Of a stretch of DNA of 64,000 nt, positions 45,580 to 58,313 are shown one piece after another (position 1 is the first letter of the stretch; each line of letters starts with the position of its first letter). The stretch covers positions 62,001 through 126,000 of the forward strand of contig LLEY01000086.1 in assembly GCA_001414485.1 (NCBI GenBank). The letters run 5' to 3'. A model generated the notes under the pieces. That model searched no databases. It was not told where the DNA came from and saw only the letters and a list, made by a program, of their open reading frames with translations. Source of the stretch: Calycina herbarum (taxonomy: Eukaryota > Ascomycota > Leotiomycetes > Helotiales > Pezizellaceae). Position numbers and translations under genes: made by a program.

Positions 45580-46531
45580 TCACGCCTTAATCTTCTTCTT
45601 CTTATCCTTTTTCTTCGACTCCCCACCCGCAGCACCACCACTGGGGCCCGCACCTCCCATACCCCCCATTCCACCCATCATACCCTGAAGGGCAGCCATA
45701 TCAGGCATCCCAGGAGGCATACCACCCGGCATCCCTCCAGCACCTTGCATCTCTGCCATCATATCTTTGAAAAAGTTGTCACTGACACCACCTCCCGATA
45801 GCGCAGGACTGTAATAAGGAAGTATATCACCCATTATCCTCCCCTTCGGAATCGCAGGTTTAGGATATGGTTTACTCGCATCGGGTACTGGGACACCAGG
45901 CACTCGGACTCGAATAGCTGAGGATTCCGTTGTGGGGTTTACTTTCATGTATTGGGATATCAGGATATAAAGATGGTGTTCTATTCTCTCAATTAGTCCA
46001 ATTCAACCTCCCACTCCCATTCAATTTCCCATCGCACTTACTATTCTTGATACTCGCATTATTCCCCCCCTTAACCCTAACCTTCACCCTCCCCGGGTTC
46101 GCCCAATCCTTAGGATGTATCTTCGCAGGCTCAAACAGAGTCTCCAGCCCCAGTCTTCCACATGCCGTAACAATATCCCTCGCCATCGGATTCTTAACCG
46201 CCAACTCCTTGCCTACCATCCGCCCCTCCTTGCGACTCCTCATCGCATCAAAGTAAACGGGATATATGCATGAGAAATCCTTGTATTTACTCTCATCGAC
46301 TGTAGTTTGGAATTGTGTGCCATCAGAAGCTGTAGTAACCCGTGGATCATTTGCTCGAGAAGGGATGTTGGCGGGATTGATGAGGGTCTGGGAGGGTTTC
46401 GAGGATGCGGGTTCGCGGCGCTTGAGGATGTCGCGTTCGTCGAAGTCGGAGTCTAGGTCGTCGATGTCTTCTTCTGGGGGGTCGCTGTCGTTGTCGCTGT
46501 CGCTGACTTCTTCTATACGTGCGTGCGACAT
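45580..46531 (-). CDS. SEC65: Signal recognition particle subunit SRP19/Sec65
   Basis: Two exons on the minus strand: 46531-46042 and 45941-45580, with a 100-bp intron (45942-46041) that has a GTAAGT donor and ends GAAAG. The spliced product is 283 residues. It binds SRP RNA and promotes SRP54 assembly for co-translational targeting to the ER. An acidic N-terminus (SDSDNDSDPPEEDIDDLDSD) is followed by the SRP19 core FSCIYPVYFDAMRSRKEGR and VKNPMARDIVTACGRLGL, then HPKDWANPGRVKVRVK. After the intron come a linker, a Met/Gly-rich low-complexity stretch and a lysine tail (KKKDKKKKIKA). The internal Met at 46531 is chosen over the longer open frame to 46705 because fungal homologues start just before such an acidic region. 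Confidence 0.9.
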
Positions 46532-47309
46532 AGTGGGTGTATTTGGGGGAGGTTGAGATGGGAGCTGTCGATGGTTTTGGCGGGGTTCGTGGGGAAGGAT
46601 TCGGAGGGTCGGGCCGGGGCTAGGAGCCAAATGTGGAGTGAATTTAGAGAGGTAGTGAGAAGTAATGCTGTCTAAAACCCACAATTGCAATCGCAACTGG
46701 TGCAATCACAACAATCACAATCTGGACACGAACACAGCGGAGAAGAAAATAAGCAAAAGGAAGCACAAGAGTTGCGAAGCGATTCTCTAAAGCCATCCCA
46801 CATCGTTCAACAATATGCTCGAGCTGAAGTTGGAAGCAATTGAAGCGGCCGGTAAGCAAAGCAAAAAAATAATGACTAGGAACCAAGACAATAATTGGAA
46901 GGAAATTATGTGAATTATTAAAGGCAAATGAGAAACAATGATTGTATCATAATTGGTAGCTGAGCTCAGGGCAGTGTTTCTCAAAATAAACTAAGCATGC
47001 AGGATTGAAGATATTCGTGGCGGTGCTTTCAACTCATGTGAATTGAATGATTCGCACATTCGTACAATTGGACCATAACCCGGGATAAGCTCTCCAACCG
47101 AGGCAGATTTGAAGAAATCTGGTGCGGCGTAAACCTCTTGAAAAATTAATTTTGTGTAAAACCGCAGCTAAACCGAAACGCCTATGAACATGGCTCATAT
47201 ATTCAATAGATGACAAAAAAAGGCTGCGCATCGCATGAATATCATAAAGCCCCCGGTCTGCCGTCCCTAAAACCAAAACCAGATCGCTGAAAATCATAAC
47301 TCCCAAAAT
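46532..47309. promoter_or_regulatory. Upstream region of SEC65 and 3' flank of the Pex22-like gene
   Basis: Non-coding. Both neighbours are on the minus strand, so this stretch holds the SEC65 promoter and the terminator region of the Pex22-like gene. The open frames here are short and lack any protein signature. I cannot point to individual factor sites. Confidence 0.5.
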
Positions 47310-48715
47310 TTAATCCCGATTTTGAATACGACGAGCCCAATCGTCTCCAACGCGGACACCCTCGACAACTACGACACCTCTTCCTCGTCCAACTCTCTCT
47401 TCCTTTTCCCACCAGTGTGCTTTCTTTGGAGCTTGTTCGGCTTCAGACTCGCTGTCTGCTAGACCACCATGGCCGCCTTCTGCGCCAACAACAAGAATTA
47501 CGTCTTGACGTAACCAACTTTGGAGGTGGGTAATGACCTCGCCGTCATTTCCAGCAAGTGATTCTTGCAAGTATACAATTTCTGGCCCTAGGTGTCGCAA
47601 GATATGAACGTGGCCTGTAGGAGTGGTAAATGGAAGAACCATTGTTTCCTTCTCAACTAAGCCGAGGGCTTGTGAGTAGACCGCATTAAAGTGCGCGGAT
47701 CCCGAGTGGGTAGATCTAAGATTGTGAGAAATGGTTTGCTGATTTATTTGGAGATTACTTACGGTGACTTCTCCGCTTCTACAGGTGGTGATTGGGCTTG
47801 CTCGTGTCCAATGTTTGAGAATGAAGAGCTGAGAGATCCCGGAGGACGTTGAGCAGCATCTAGTGGGTGCTCTTTTAAACCAGGCGCATATATAAGGATA
47901 AAAAGTCGGATGGCAGAAAAATCGGTGTTTGAAGGCAGATGAGAAAGGATAGACTAAATGGGTTAGCAATGATATCAAAACTAGGTTGTATAGTTCCCTA
48001 CTGCATGCTCATGAAATCCATCATCATCATCCATATCCGCAATGGTATCCTCAGCAGATACAACAACAGCGACTGTTTTCCTTTTGCCGATGCTCACAGG
48101 CGCTCGTGGTGTTGCTGTAGCTTCGGTGAGATTCTCAGTAGAGCGCATATCGATTGGACCTGGTGCTGGTGCTGGATCAACACCAGCACGCCTCAGTTCA
48201 GCTTCCTCTGACCACCTCTGATGGTCCCGATATGCGGATCTATCCTCTTCTCTGATTGAAGACAGAGCGCTTCCCACAACAGCTCCCGCTGCAGCTACCC
48301 CTCCAACCACTGTCCTGCTCACGCCGTCGAAAACCTGCTGTGGACTTGGGGTCCTCCTCAAAGCACCCGACATGCGCGCCATATAACTTTGCGACTCCTC
48401 TGGTCGCTGTTGTGTTGTGCCATACGCAACCTCCCCCGGACGAACGCCATCCGCATATGAGGGAGGACCTGTGCGAAAGCTGCCATCTGGGTTTCTGCCA
48501 TAGTTCTGTTGGTATGGATCAGGTCCTACATCAGGTCTTGGTTCCTGCTCCTCATCGTCGTCGTAGTCGTCGTCGTCGTTCCGTTCGCTCCAGATCCAGG
48601 CGGCAATTCCGAATGTCGCAACTGTGACTGTCACAGCCAAAGGGATCCAGTATGAGTACGTGCCTCGACGCGTTCCCGAGGAACCTTGGTTTCTGCGCTC
48701 GTATGAATATGACAT
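47310..48715 (-). CDS. PEX22: Pex22-like peroxisomal membrane protein
   Basis: Three exons on the minus strand: 48715-48002, 47953-47763 and 47715-47310, with introns of 48 bp (GTAGGG donor, branch TGCTAAC) and 47 bp (GTAAGT donor). The joined product is 436 residues. A basic N-terminus precedes one hydrophobic segment (YWIPLAVTVTVATFGIAAWI, about residues 22-41), then an acidic and proline-rich stretch. A conserved C-terminal domain includes ILSHLP, RLFILIYAPGLKE, PPGSLSSSFSNIGHEQAQ, VYSQALGLVEKETMVLPF, GHVHILRHLGPEIVYLQESL and VGDDWARRI. Pex22 anchors the ubiquitin-conjugating enzyme Pex4 at the peroxisome for receptor recycling. The family call rests on my recognition of the Pezizomycotina Pex22-like pattern. 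Open frames starting at 47978 and 48715 are parts of this one gene. Confidence 0.8.
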
Positions 48716-49299
48716 TGGGGCGGTCTAGACAGTTCAACGGCGCATCGTACGTTTTCTCCAGCCGTCCCGTAGAATCGAAGGATGGTGACGTAGTGTATAA
48801 GAGTTAATGGTGGTGTTGGCGCATATAGTCGCAAAAGGGTGGTGGTGGGTGGTGGGTGGTGAACTGGAGAAATCGAAATCGTGAGGCTGGCTGACCTCCT
48901 CTTGGAGCTTGTGTTGTTGACTTGCGGCTCTCCAAGGGGAACAGCCGATTGGCCCGTGAAGCCGAGGTACCCACCAGGTACCACACGTGATTCAGCCTGA
49001 CTCCTCCTTTGCCCAGCTTTTCTTTTGAGGCCATTTTCGACCCGTCAAAACCACAACCACTCATCATATTCTGATATCACTTCAACCCCCCCCTCATCAT
49101 CTCCACCTCAGCCGTCGTCCGAGCTGCTGCAAAATATCCCGATAAACATTGAGCCCGTCGATCAGACTGTGGAGATCCTGTCTCAGATATCTGTTCATCC
49201 AAATATCGGCGGGGAATTATTGGACGGATAGATATTGATATTGGGAAACTCGAGGAAAAAAGACAATAGAAGGCGCCAGTGCCCCTCTTGTCTAGAACA
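48716..49299. promoter_or_regulatory. Shared divergent promoter of the Pex22-like and eIF2B-gamma genes
   Basis: A 584-bp gap between two divergently transcribed genes, so it must hold both promoters. It contains a GGTGGTGGGTGGTGGGTGGTG tract near 48840 and pyrimidine-rich stretches near 49080. No convincing TATA box was seen. Confidence 0.6.
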
Positions 49300-51287
49300 A
49301 TGCCTCACGCCCTATCGATGCCGTCCCCAGGAGTCCAGGCTATTATCCTTTGTGGTCCAGGCTCATCCTTTCCAACCTTCACAGCCAACCCAGACCAGAA
49401 TCCCAAAGCCCTGATACCAATTGCCAACCGGCCGATGGTATGGTACCCCATAGATTTTTGTTACCGAATGGGTGTTACAAGTGAGTGGCTTCGAACCTTT
49501 ACATATTTTGCATCGATTCGTCTCGTCTCTGTCCATTCATCCATATAAATTCGGCACTAGGTGCTACGAGTCACATGATGTTTTGTTCTTTTTTGAATAT
49601 CGAAATCCATTCCATATAGGAGCTTTCTTGGCATATGGTATCCATGTATGATGCAGGGGTTTCAAAATGGATGCCATATTTTTTATCATCTCTGCTTTAT
49701 CTCATCAGCTTTCAAAGAGACCACGAGTTATTTCTGAGAGGGAATTGTTCTGACTTTTCTCCAGATGTCACTCTCATCGCTCCACCTTCATCTGCACCAG
49801 CAATCACAGCCGCACTGAATACCAACCCTCACTTAACCAGCGTCGCCCCACCAAAAGCACCAAAGCCAGATTTACTTGTACCCCGAGACCTGGATCAAAA
49901 TACCGGCACTGCTGAAATATTTCGGCTGCCTGAAGTTCGAGCAGTTATCAAAGGAGACTTTATTGTACTGCCGTGCGATTTGGTATGTGAGCTCGGTGGC
50001 GAAACTCTACTTACAGCATGGATGGGTAAGGAGGCTGCTTTTGGAGCTGCTACTGGCAATGATAGCCAGGCCGCCGGTGGGACCAGAAGAGGGGGGTTGG
50101 GCGTTTGGTATGAAACCAAAGGCGAGACGATTATCAAAGGGGAAGAAACCGACTTCATCGCCACATCACCGCTTCCAGCAAGCTCGGTACCACCTTCAAA
50201 GTCATCTATCATGTCGCACGTTTCAAAGTTGGTGTATTCGGTGCCAACAGATACTTTGAACGACATCACAGAAGCAAAGAAGAGTCTTCCTGTGAGACAC
50301 GCCTTGATACGAGCCCACCCTAGGTTGAGAATGCTGAGCTCACACAGGGATGCACATATCTACGTGTTTCCTGCTTGGGTTGTCGATATGATCAACAGCA
50401 ATGAAAAATTGGATAGCATTGGAGAGGATGTGATTGGTTGGTGGGCAAAGTCCGAATGGCAAGAAGGTCTCGCAGACAAGCTTGGTCTTCGTGAAGTGTT
50501 TGAAAATCCCCACAAAGTCGATGGCGATGACAATTTACTTGATAATGCTCCACAGCATGATATCGACTCGGGAAGTTTGAGCACCACCTGGACATCGAGT
50601 CTTCGAAAATCGTCGCCAGATGAAACGGCAAACTCCAAGGAGTTAGTTGTTCCTCCAATTTTAGCATACATTCATCCCAAAGCAAAAGAAGGCTCTCACG
50701 TACCCTTGATACGACGGGTTGATACAGCGCCATTGTTGTTGTCAATATCACTTCAGATTGCCAAATTGGAAGCGGTCGATACCGTTGGTCGTGATGCTTC
50801 GTCGCCATTCGCTCACCAGAGTAAGGTGGCTTACCCAGAAGGTATTGCTTCACGTACCACTGTCACCCGACCAGATAGTCTCCTTGCAGAGAATGTCACG
50901 GTTGAGGAGAAATCATCCATCAAGGAATGTGTCATCGGCGCCAATTGTCACATTAAACAGGGGGCCAAGTTAACAAGATGTTTGCTAATGGATGGCGTTG
51001 TGGTGGGCAAGGGTTGTAAGCTAACGGGATGTATTTTGGGAAGAAGAAGTGAAGTTGGTGAGGATTCAGTGTTGTTGGATTGTGAGGTTCAGGAGAATCT
51101 TTTGGTGGAACCCAAGAGTAAGTTACCTATTTCAGTCTTCTTGCATGATGCTGACATTATACCAACTACAGCGGAGGACAAAAATAACAAGATTATGAGT
51201 TCAGAAGGAATGGAAGCAACTGAACAGGAAATCCAGGAATCTATTGCAGTAGAGGATGGCGAAGGAGGCATTTCACTAGAAGTCTGA
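49300..51287 (+). CDS. GCD1: Translation initiation factor eIF2B subunit gamma
   Basis: Three exons: 49300-49480, 49765-51117 and 51172-51287, with introns of 284 bp (GTGAGT to CCAG) and 54 bp (GTAAGT, branch GCTGAC, ACAG). The joined product is 549 residues. eIF2B is the guanine-nucleotide exchange factor for eIF2, and gamma is one of the two catalytic-subcomplex subunits. The N-terminal nucleotidyltransferase-like fold shows AIILCGPGSSFPTF and PKALIPIANRPMVWYPIDFC; the first intron lies inside MGVT-NVTLIAPPSSAPAI. The C-terminal left-handed beta-helix of hexapeptide repeats (residues about 438-505) reads CVIGANCHIKQGAKL, LLMDGVVVGKGCKL and CILGRRSEVGEDSVLLDCEV. The tail ends MSSEGMEATEQEIQESI. 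The ATG at 49300 is the first Met in frame with family similarity. Confidence 0.92.
49481..49764 (+). other. 284-bp intron 1 of the eIF2B-gamma gene
   Basis: GTGAGT at 49481 and TTTTCTCCAG ending at 49764, with TCTGAC about a dozen bases before the acceptor as the branch site. It restores the conserved MGVTNVTLIAPP join. It is about five times the size of other introns in the window except the giant F-box intron. An open frame begins inside it at 49635 but has no family similarity before the acceptor. Confidence 0.8.
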
Positions 51288-54200
51288 ATATCGGCATCCC
51301 ACAGCTTCAGCAACATATAACGGAGCTTGTACGACCATTGGTTGGCGACGGATTTTGACCCCGCATCGCATCGCGGCACTTCTTGTGGAGTAAACACAGC
51401 ATTTCGTGTGATGCGATATAGATTCTTGGAAATGCTTCGTGGCAAAATCCGTCTACCACTCTTTTCAAGTCGCAATTCGCGACCAAACGCTTAATGATAC
51501 CGAGAATTCTGGCGGTCCAAATCTCCAAACAGTCGGTATTGCTATGCGTGGTGCAATCCCTATCACTGGCTTCTAGAAAGTCATTCGTGGAACTGTCCAT
51601 GAATTGTTGTTCAATACGAGGATTCGAAATGATCTTCGCCCACATGCAACCCGTATCAGCAATGCAACAAGAACTCGATTTGTTGATGGTCGTGACGGGC
51701 TTCATCATCAGACAAGACTTTCCAGTACTGTTTAACCATTAATGGGAAGGTAGAAGAACGGAAGCTTCTCAGAATATACCACCAACACATGCAATGCAAG
51801 ATTGCCGCCAGTTCCCATTCCCACCGTGTCCTTGCAACACCATGTTGTGTTCCCTTGCTAAAACGTGCTGTTGCCAAACTCAATCTCGTGAACTCACGAG
51901 GTGATCTTGATACTTGCCTACCCTATTTAAAGTTCAATGCAACTGGAAAGATCGACGCCGAACCCTATCCCTTAAAATAGCCACCCATCTCTAAGCCGAG
52001 TGATCGCCCATTGTTCTCTTGCCTTGCAGAATTATCGTTTTTTGTCATTTTTCCCCTTTGTTGCCAATGGGATTCTGTGCTCGACTCAGTGTCCACTCTG
52101 AGATTGGTGGTTCCCATTTCGGGGTTGTGGTGCAGTTTGGCCCGCTCTCCCCGAAACCAACATGTGCGCATCAGGGATTCCATTGCTATCATTCCTCCAC
52201 AATGACCCCTATTAATTCCCTATAAATTCTTTTCCTACCGGAAGTGGAGGGATAGGCTGACAGCTGCACAAAGTGGGCGTATGCAGTAGAAGACCAGATA
52301 GGAATTTAGGAGACGAGAGACGGGAGACGGGACTGCACATGACCATAACCATAAGCCAGAACCAACAAACATAAATACACGAAGACGAGCAGAAATGCTC
52401 TAGTGCAACACACAATAAGCATCCGGACTGGCATACGAGGGGTTCTTTTCTGTTGTGGAGGTGCCAAGGGTATGGCTGTTTTTTAGCCTACGATACATTT
52501 TTGGAGCTGAAAATCAACGCCCGGCTGGAAGGCTGGAAGGCTGGAGTATATGGGTGCTGAAAGTGAGATATTGGGTTTGGGATTTAGAACTTGGCTAATG
52601 ATGGGAGGTATATTGTTTTACCCCTCTTCCCCGCATTATCTCTTGTGGTTTGAGAGCGAGCGGGCGAAGCTTTTTTTTCTTGTTTGCTTTTCTTTTGTTG
52701 AAACAGAGATTTTTTTCTTCGTTACAGGTTTGAGATTGAGAGGTTTGTGAAATGGAATATGGTTCATCTGAAGCGGCACAAGCGAGATGTATGTCGCAAT
52801 TCTTATTTTTGTCACTCAGCTGCGGGGGGGGGATGATAGGTTAGTAATGGTGTAGGTTTAGGTTTGATATATCAACGGGTTGTTCATGGTTACCGGTTCG
52901 TCTACGAAGTGTGGAGTAGTGGGAAAAGTTGTTTTGACCCTTGGGGCTTCGGGGAATGTGATTTTCTTTGCGACCCTGTGAGATTAGCTTCATGAAGGGA
53001 GGTGGATTTTGAGATTCTAGTCCCGGCAGTCAGCATCTACTTCCCCACCTTGGTCCTTGCAAAAAGAGGACTAAAGTCACTCGGTATGCGGAAGGCGTCA
53101 AGGTGGGTTTCGTTTTGTGTGTGTGGTTGCCGATCGATTGAACTCAGATGTACTTGGCATATGTGCTTTGGCGTACGTGATATGCGGGAGGAGATCAAAA
53201 GAGTTAGGTGGGAATTCTAAGGGTGTGAGGGAATGGATGGGAAAATGATACAGAGGTGTGCTCCTGAGGAATTGCTGTGTGGAAGAAGATTGGGATTGGT
53301 TACCCAGTACTTGGATGGTTTTCTCTTTTTCTACTCTCATATTCTCTTCCTGCGTCTGGCTGGGATTCTGGGTAAAATAGAGGGCTGTGAAGGGTCGGCT
53401 CACATATCCGGGCCTCTCACAGTGTGCGCGGGTAGGGCTTTAATGGCCGTGTGTTTCCCCTGTCAGGCTGACGGGCGGGGGTTTGTGTAAAAGGTAGGGT
53501 AGGATCACTAGCGTCTGACGTTCAGTGGAATGGAAGTTGTTGTGTTACGCAATGTGGTTGGTAGGTTGGTTTCTCCTTGTGTAACAGTAGGCGTTCATCA
53601 TGTGGGGATTCGCGTTTTCTTACCTTGCCCTGCACCAAATAGTTCGTCATCATACTCGACTTCCAGAGCAAAATGCTATAATCCGCTAATGTGGTTTTAT
53701 TTTACGAGAGTAGGGTTTCTATGGAAATATTTTCGTGCGAGGTTTGTTTTGTGCAACGTCGTTCAAGATTTGATCTCGGGAGTCGGAAATAGGAAGTTGG
53801 AATTCTGGAAAAACTCGGGAATTTCCGAACAGGGAAACCCCTTCGAACATAATGAAGGTTGTGATGTTCAGAACCTTGCTTATGGCGTTATCCAAGCTTA
53901 CTAAAGTACGTGCAGGTCGGGATTTGAAGTTAGTACACCAAGGGCTGAGGAAGTTGGAACTTGCCGTACTCACCATGTAAGTATGTAGGTACCCTTGAGA
54001 CGCTCGTATATTGAGTTTTGCTAGCCGTTTCTTTTTTAATCCTCAAATATGCGGGAGTGGATTTGAGGTCTAGAATGGTTCATGGTATCAATTGGTCATT
54101 GGTTGGGGTTTTTGAGTCAAGTCAGACATAGGCTGAAGGCTGGATAGATAGGTACATGAGCCAAGTATTGTATAGTCGAAAACTAGGTTAGAGCTTCAAT

Positions 54201-57200
54201 TTGAACCGTCCATCACATCATACATTCATTCCATCGTGAAAATCCTACAGTAATCATTAGGCAGAAACCCACAACATCCCAGCCGTATTTTTATGACCCG
54301 AGAGAAAAGAAAGAGAAGCGTAAGATCGGAGATATACTAAAGACCATCGAGAAGGAGAAATCCACCGATCACCGATCCTGGTCACAACACAACCATATTT
54401 CAAGGTCCGGATCGACAACATGAGTTCCATGATTCAGGATGAAACATATGTTGTGTACCTTCGCTTCCAAAGAATGTGTCTGAAGAATTTCCAACTGGTC
54501 GTCGTCGAGTCGATGTAGTGTGTTACACCGTGGGATTATTGGAACTTTTGTCAAGGGCTGGACTGACAAGACGTGGGAGTCAACGTGCCACGCTCGGGGA
54601 CGGATCGGTTGTCGAAATAAAGTTTCCAATGATAATGCGTGGACGGAAAGGCGCATAATCTGTGTTCAACGTTACGCGTCAGGAACGACATGAGGCTGAA
54701 TATAAGCTCGAGTGTTGACGTCGTGTTTATATTTCCTTGGTGTAGGTTGGAGAGAGGACGAGGACTTTAATTCTCGGATCGAAACAGGGACAATATGTTG
54801 TGAGGATGGCGAGATGTCTCCACTACACCGTGGTAGAGCCACCTCCGCCTTTACCATGCCTATCGCGCTTTCCTCCCTTTCTGTGGAAGAAAATGATTAG
54901 AAAATGATTTAAGAATGTAAAGCATAGCTTCATTACCTCCATTTGTCATCATCATCGTCGGGAAGAGGCTTTGTGTGTCTTGACGACTTGTTTTCCGATG
55001 ACTTCTTCTTCTTACACCTTTTACACCAATCTGCCTCCGCTCTTGTTGAATTATGCAACCTCCCTGACTCTTAGGTAATTCCTATACATTATTCTAACGT
55101 CTACTGCCGCTACGGTGTATAGCATATTTAATCGGATCTGGTTCGTCTAGTACGGTCCTGCTGTATTGATGGCATGTGTATACCATATGGAAACACATAT
55201 TGAGAGGTAACGGAAACTTTTGGGGGAAGTTTGGGATTAAAAGGTTTTGTGGCAAGTGGCAAGTAAACGGTCAAATAAGCATATGGTAAATGTACAATAT
55301 GAAATTCGACTTTTGTGATTAAGAGTGTCACATACTCCTATATAAACCGGATGACTTCGATATGAAAACGCCAGCAATGGAACGCTATGCTTAGCAACCG
55401 GATTTAAGCGATGGTCCTATTGTTTCTCCCAACGTAGTTCATTGCCTTCACGATCCTTGAATGTATCCTTGATGTCTACAGAATATTTTGATTGGCAATA
55501 TAGGGTTCCAATCTCGTTCTTTTTCTGCAAGAGAATTCCGAGAGTTTGGATGAGATCCTGTAGGAGCAATCCCCGGATTGTGGGTTGCGACGGCTGCTAA
55601 AGAAGGCGAATGAAAGATCAGAATAGATGAACACAACCCAAGTTACTGTACCAGAGCTAGCAATTCCATTGGTAAATGCTTGCGTGACGGCCGACAAGAG
55701 GATGAAGGTGGGGTCGGGAACTTCCCCGGGACTCTTTACGGCAGCTTGCAGCGGTCAAGTTCCAAGATGTGTCCATGTCAAAGGTTTCGAGGCGAGAGAT
55801 TGGTTTAGATAGATATTGTTGCTGCCTCTCGGCCGAACTGTTCATCGCTATTCATTGGTGTCGTAGCGACCGGAATCTTGGGACTCCATAACATGCAGTG
55901 CACCCAACGTTGTGAGAAAAACGGCAACACAACACCATGGCACCATCGACTTGGTTGGCACCAACAAACGATTTTCATTATCTCTAACATAGGATTACAA
56001 ACATGACGCCCGGCGTAACAATTGGTAAATTGACCTGGAAAGTGTTGGATAGAGCATCATAGAAATGGTCAGAGGGGAATTTTGAAGCTAGCAGAACGAA
56101 GCCGAGTGTAGCGGAGGAAACTCCGTGTCGGATAAGTCCTCGGTGTGCCGAACATAGTGTACGGTTGAAGGAGAACCGAGAGAAAGAGTACTAAGATGCT
56201 TTGGGTAGCGAGAACATGACGCTACTGCATGCATGCACGAAATGGATATGGACATGGAATGAACGGCAGAGGAAAGAAAAGTAATTCAAGGATAGCATAA
56301 CCCATGGCCCCCCGACCGTGAGTTCAGCAGGCCGGTCCAAAAATAATACTCGCGTAGTGCTTTTCGCTTGACAGCGTCAGAAGCGGGAAGCGTCAAAATG
56401 CAATGAGCGGGGATTCCTCGGGTCCGAGACCTTGCAACACCTTTCCAAAGAAAAAAGGTGGGAACCGAATATTTGAGGCCAGCGGCGCTAGCAGGAGGAT
56501 TTTATCTCACTCGTGAGAGCCCGCGAAGGGTACACTCAATCAGGAGCTGTTGGTCTTTGGTGGCGCTGCACCCAAGAGAGGGATGAGGGGTATTGAGTCC
56601 CCATTGGGCAGTCCCGATTCTGATATGTGATAGGTTGAAAACATGCGAATTATGGGAAACGAAGCAACCCTCTTTCCCTCGAGAACAATGAATTGTTTTC
56701 TGCCGCGTGAATTGACCAACTATGAACTTATGGGCTGTTGGGTCCATACAAGCGCGAATCTTTTGACCATTTTCCGAGTGACTCTCGGCACTCACTGGTT
56801 GGGATAAACGCGACCATAGTAGGACCGAAGTAACTCGATCAAGTCCATTCTTGCTGTCTTTCCTACCAGCGGAATAAAAGCAGCTGAAGGCGCAGGTCTA
56901 CAGCCACAAACGCCAGATTTTCCTAGTACTTGAGACAATAGAACCGATAAAGTCTAATATTGGTGGCTCTCAAAATCAATGGAAAAAGTATCCAGAATAG
57001 AAACCAGCGAAGGGATAACTGCTACAGTGTTGATGAATGACCAGAGGAGTTGACGCTAATGCTCTGTGATAGCTCTAAGTGCCAGTCATTGATTGCAAGT
57101 TATGTGGCGATGAGAAAATGGTGTAAAGAAAAGGGGTGAGGATATATGATGTCGAGGCAGATTCCACTTGACCCACACCATATCCAATGGGACAACCTCC

Positions 57201-58313
57201 CCTCGATTTCCGATGCAGGTGTAATGCTGAGAGTGTCTCGGCGAGTTTCGATATACGATGAGACGGGTTGTCATTCCAGTACCATTTGCCCCATTCCTTC
57301 GGACTTTTTGAGATCTTAAGCTAGGAATGTATGTGCTATGTTTATCAGACATTGTCGATCTCCCGAAAAGTCCAGGCATTCATCATATTGTACTACGCTA
57401 GCAGAAAAGTGGCGCGACTGAGATCTTGGTACGAAGAGCCACACAGCTCCTCTTGTTGCTTGCCACCTCCAACGCTGTCACAATGAAGTCTTTCCTTTTT
57501 ACGGGCCTGAAATGTGAAAATTGAGGCTTGGTCCAACCTGCGTTAGTTATGCTGTTAGAAATGCAGGTTCGCTGCTTCTCGTTAAAGAGGGGCCTACTCG
57601 CCCTTTTCAAGGGGTGAGAGAATCTGCAAGGCTCACAAGACGCCCAGAATAACATACATCTTCTCCTTGTTCGATACATTTTTACCACTTGGTAAAGTTG
57701 GGGTAAGCGTCAAGGGGCCCTTGTGCTAAAGCCGCCGTTGGATTTTCTCGGGAATGGGGAAATAGAGTTGGTAGGACTTCTCGACAGTACGTACCTACTT
57801 GCGGAGACTGATATCGATGTAGAATGCCGCCCTCGTCTCCGGTTCCAGAAATCTGAGGACTCTGTTCTTCGCCTATCCCTCGCCTATCCAACATTCCTCC
57901 CACAAACTATCCGCTTATCAACGCGACTCACAAACGCGACTCATCCGTCCCTCACTACTCAATAATTCAGTATTCCCCCGTGAGTCCCGTCTCGATACTT
58001 CTCTCCTTGTTCCAGTGACACCTTTGATGGAGCAATATCTTAGGTTGTCCTGGTCTTGATCTCTTCCTTTCCTAGTGATAAATGGCAGGAGAATTCTCCC
58101 TTTCCGTGTATCCATAAGTCTCTTGAGGACCATTCACTCATTCCAAGGTCAACAGAACCATCATCAGTCCTTTCCGCTCTCTCAACCCACATATCTCTAT
58201 ACGAAAACAAGACATATTGTTGGTAACCTTCCATGATGTACTCGAGAATTTGCAGCTAACAAGACAGACTAGAATCTTATCCCAGCATACAAACCCATTT
58301 ACTCCATACCGAT
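51288..58313. other. 7-kb gene-free region upstream of the C2H2 regulator
   Basis: Normal-composition DNA without a convincing gene on either strand. The longest open frames (for example 51307-51708 minus and 53530-53904 plus, about 125-133 codons) have no recognisable motif. Minor features are a triple CGGCTGGAAGGCTGGAAGG-type repeat near 52525-52545 and a run of nine G near 52826. CT-rich stretches and short upstream ATGs lie in the last kilobase before 58314. The left end holds the 3' UTR of eIF2B gamma. The right end probably carries a long promoter and 5' leader for the zinc-finger gene. Confidence 0.55.

Noticed and set aside
46532..46705. N-terminal extension of SRP19 to an upstream Met at 46705
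   Set aside because: The added residues are low-complexity Pro/Ser/His-rich and do not look like SRP19; the Met at 46531 leads directly into the acidic N-terminus.
51307..51708. 133-codon minus-strand open frame after eIF2B gamma
   Set aside because: It has no motif, is overlapped by other frames of similar length on both strands, and lies in the probable 3' UTR of eIF2B gamma.
53530..53904. 124-codon plus-strand open frame in the gene desert
   Set aside because: It has no recognisable domain, no paired splice signals and no codon-like composition.
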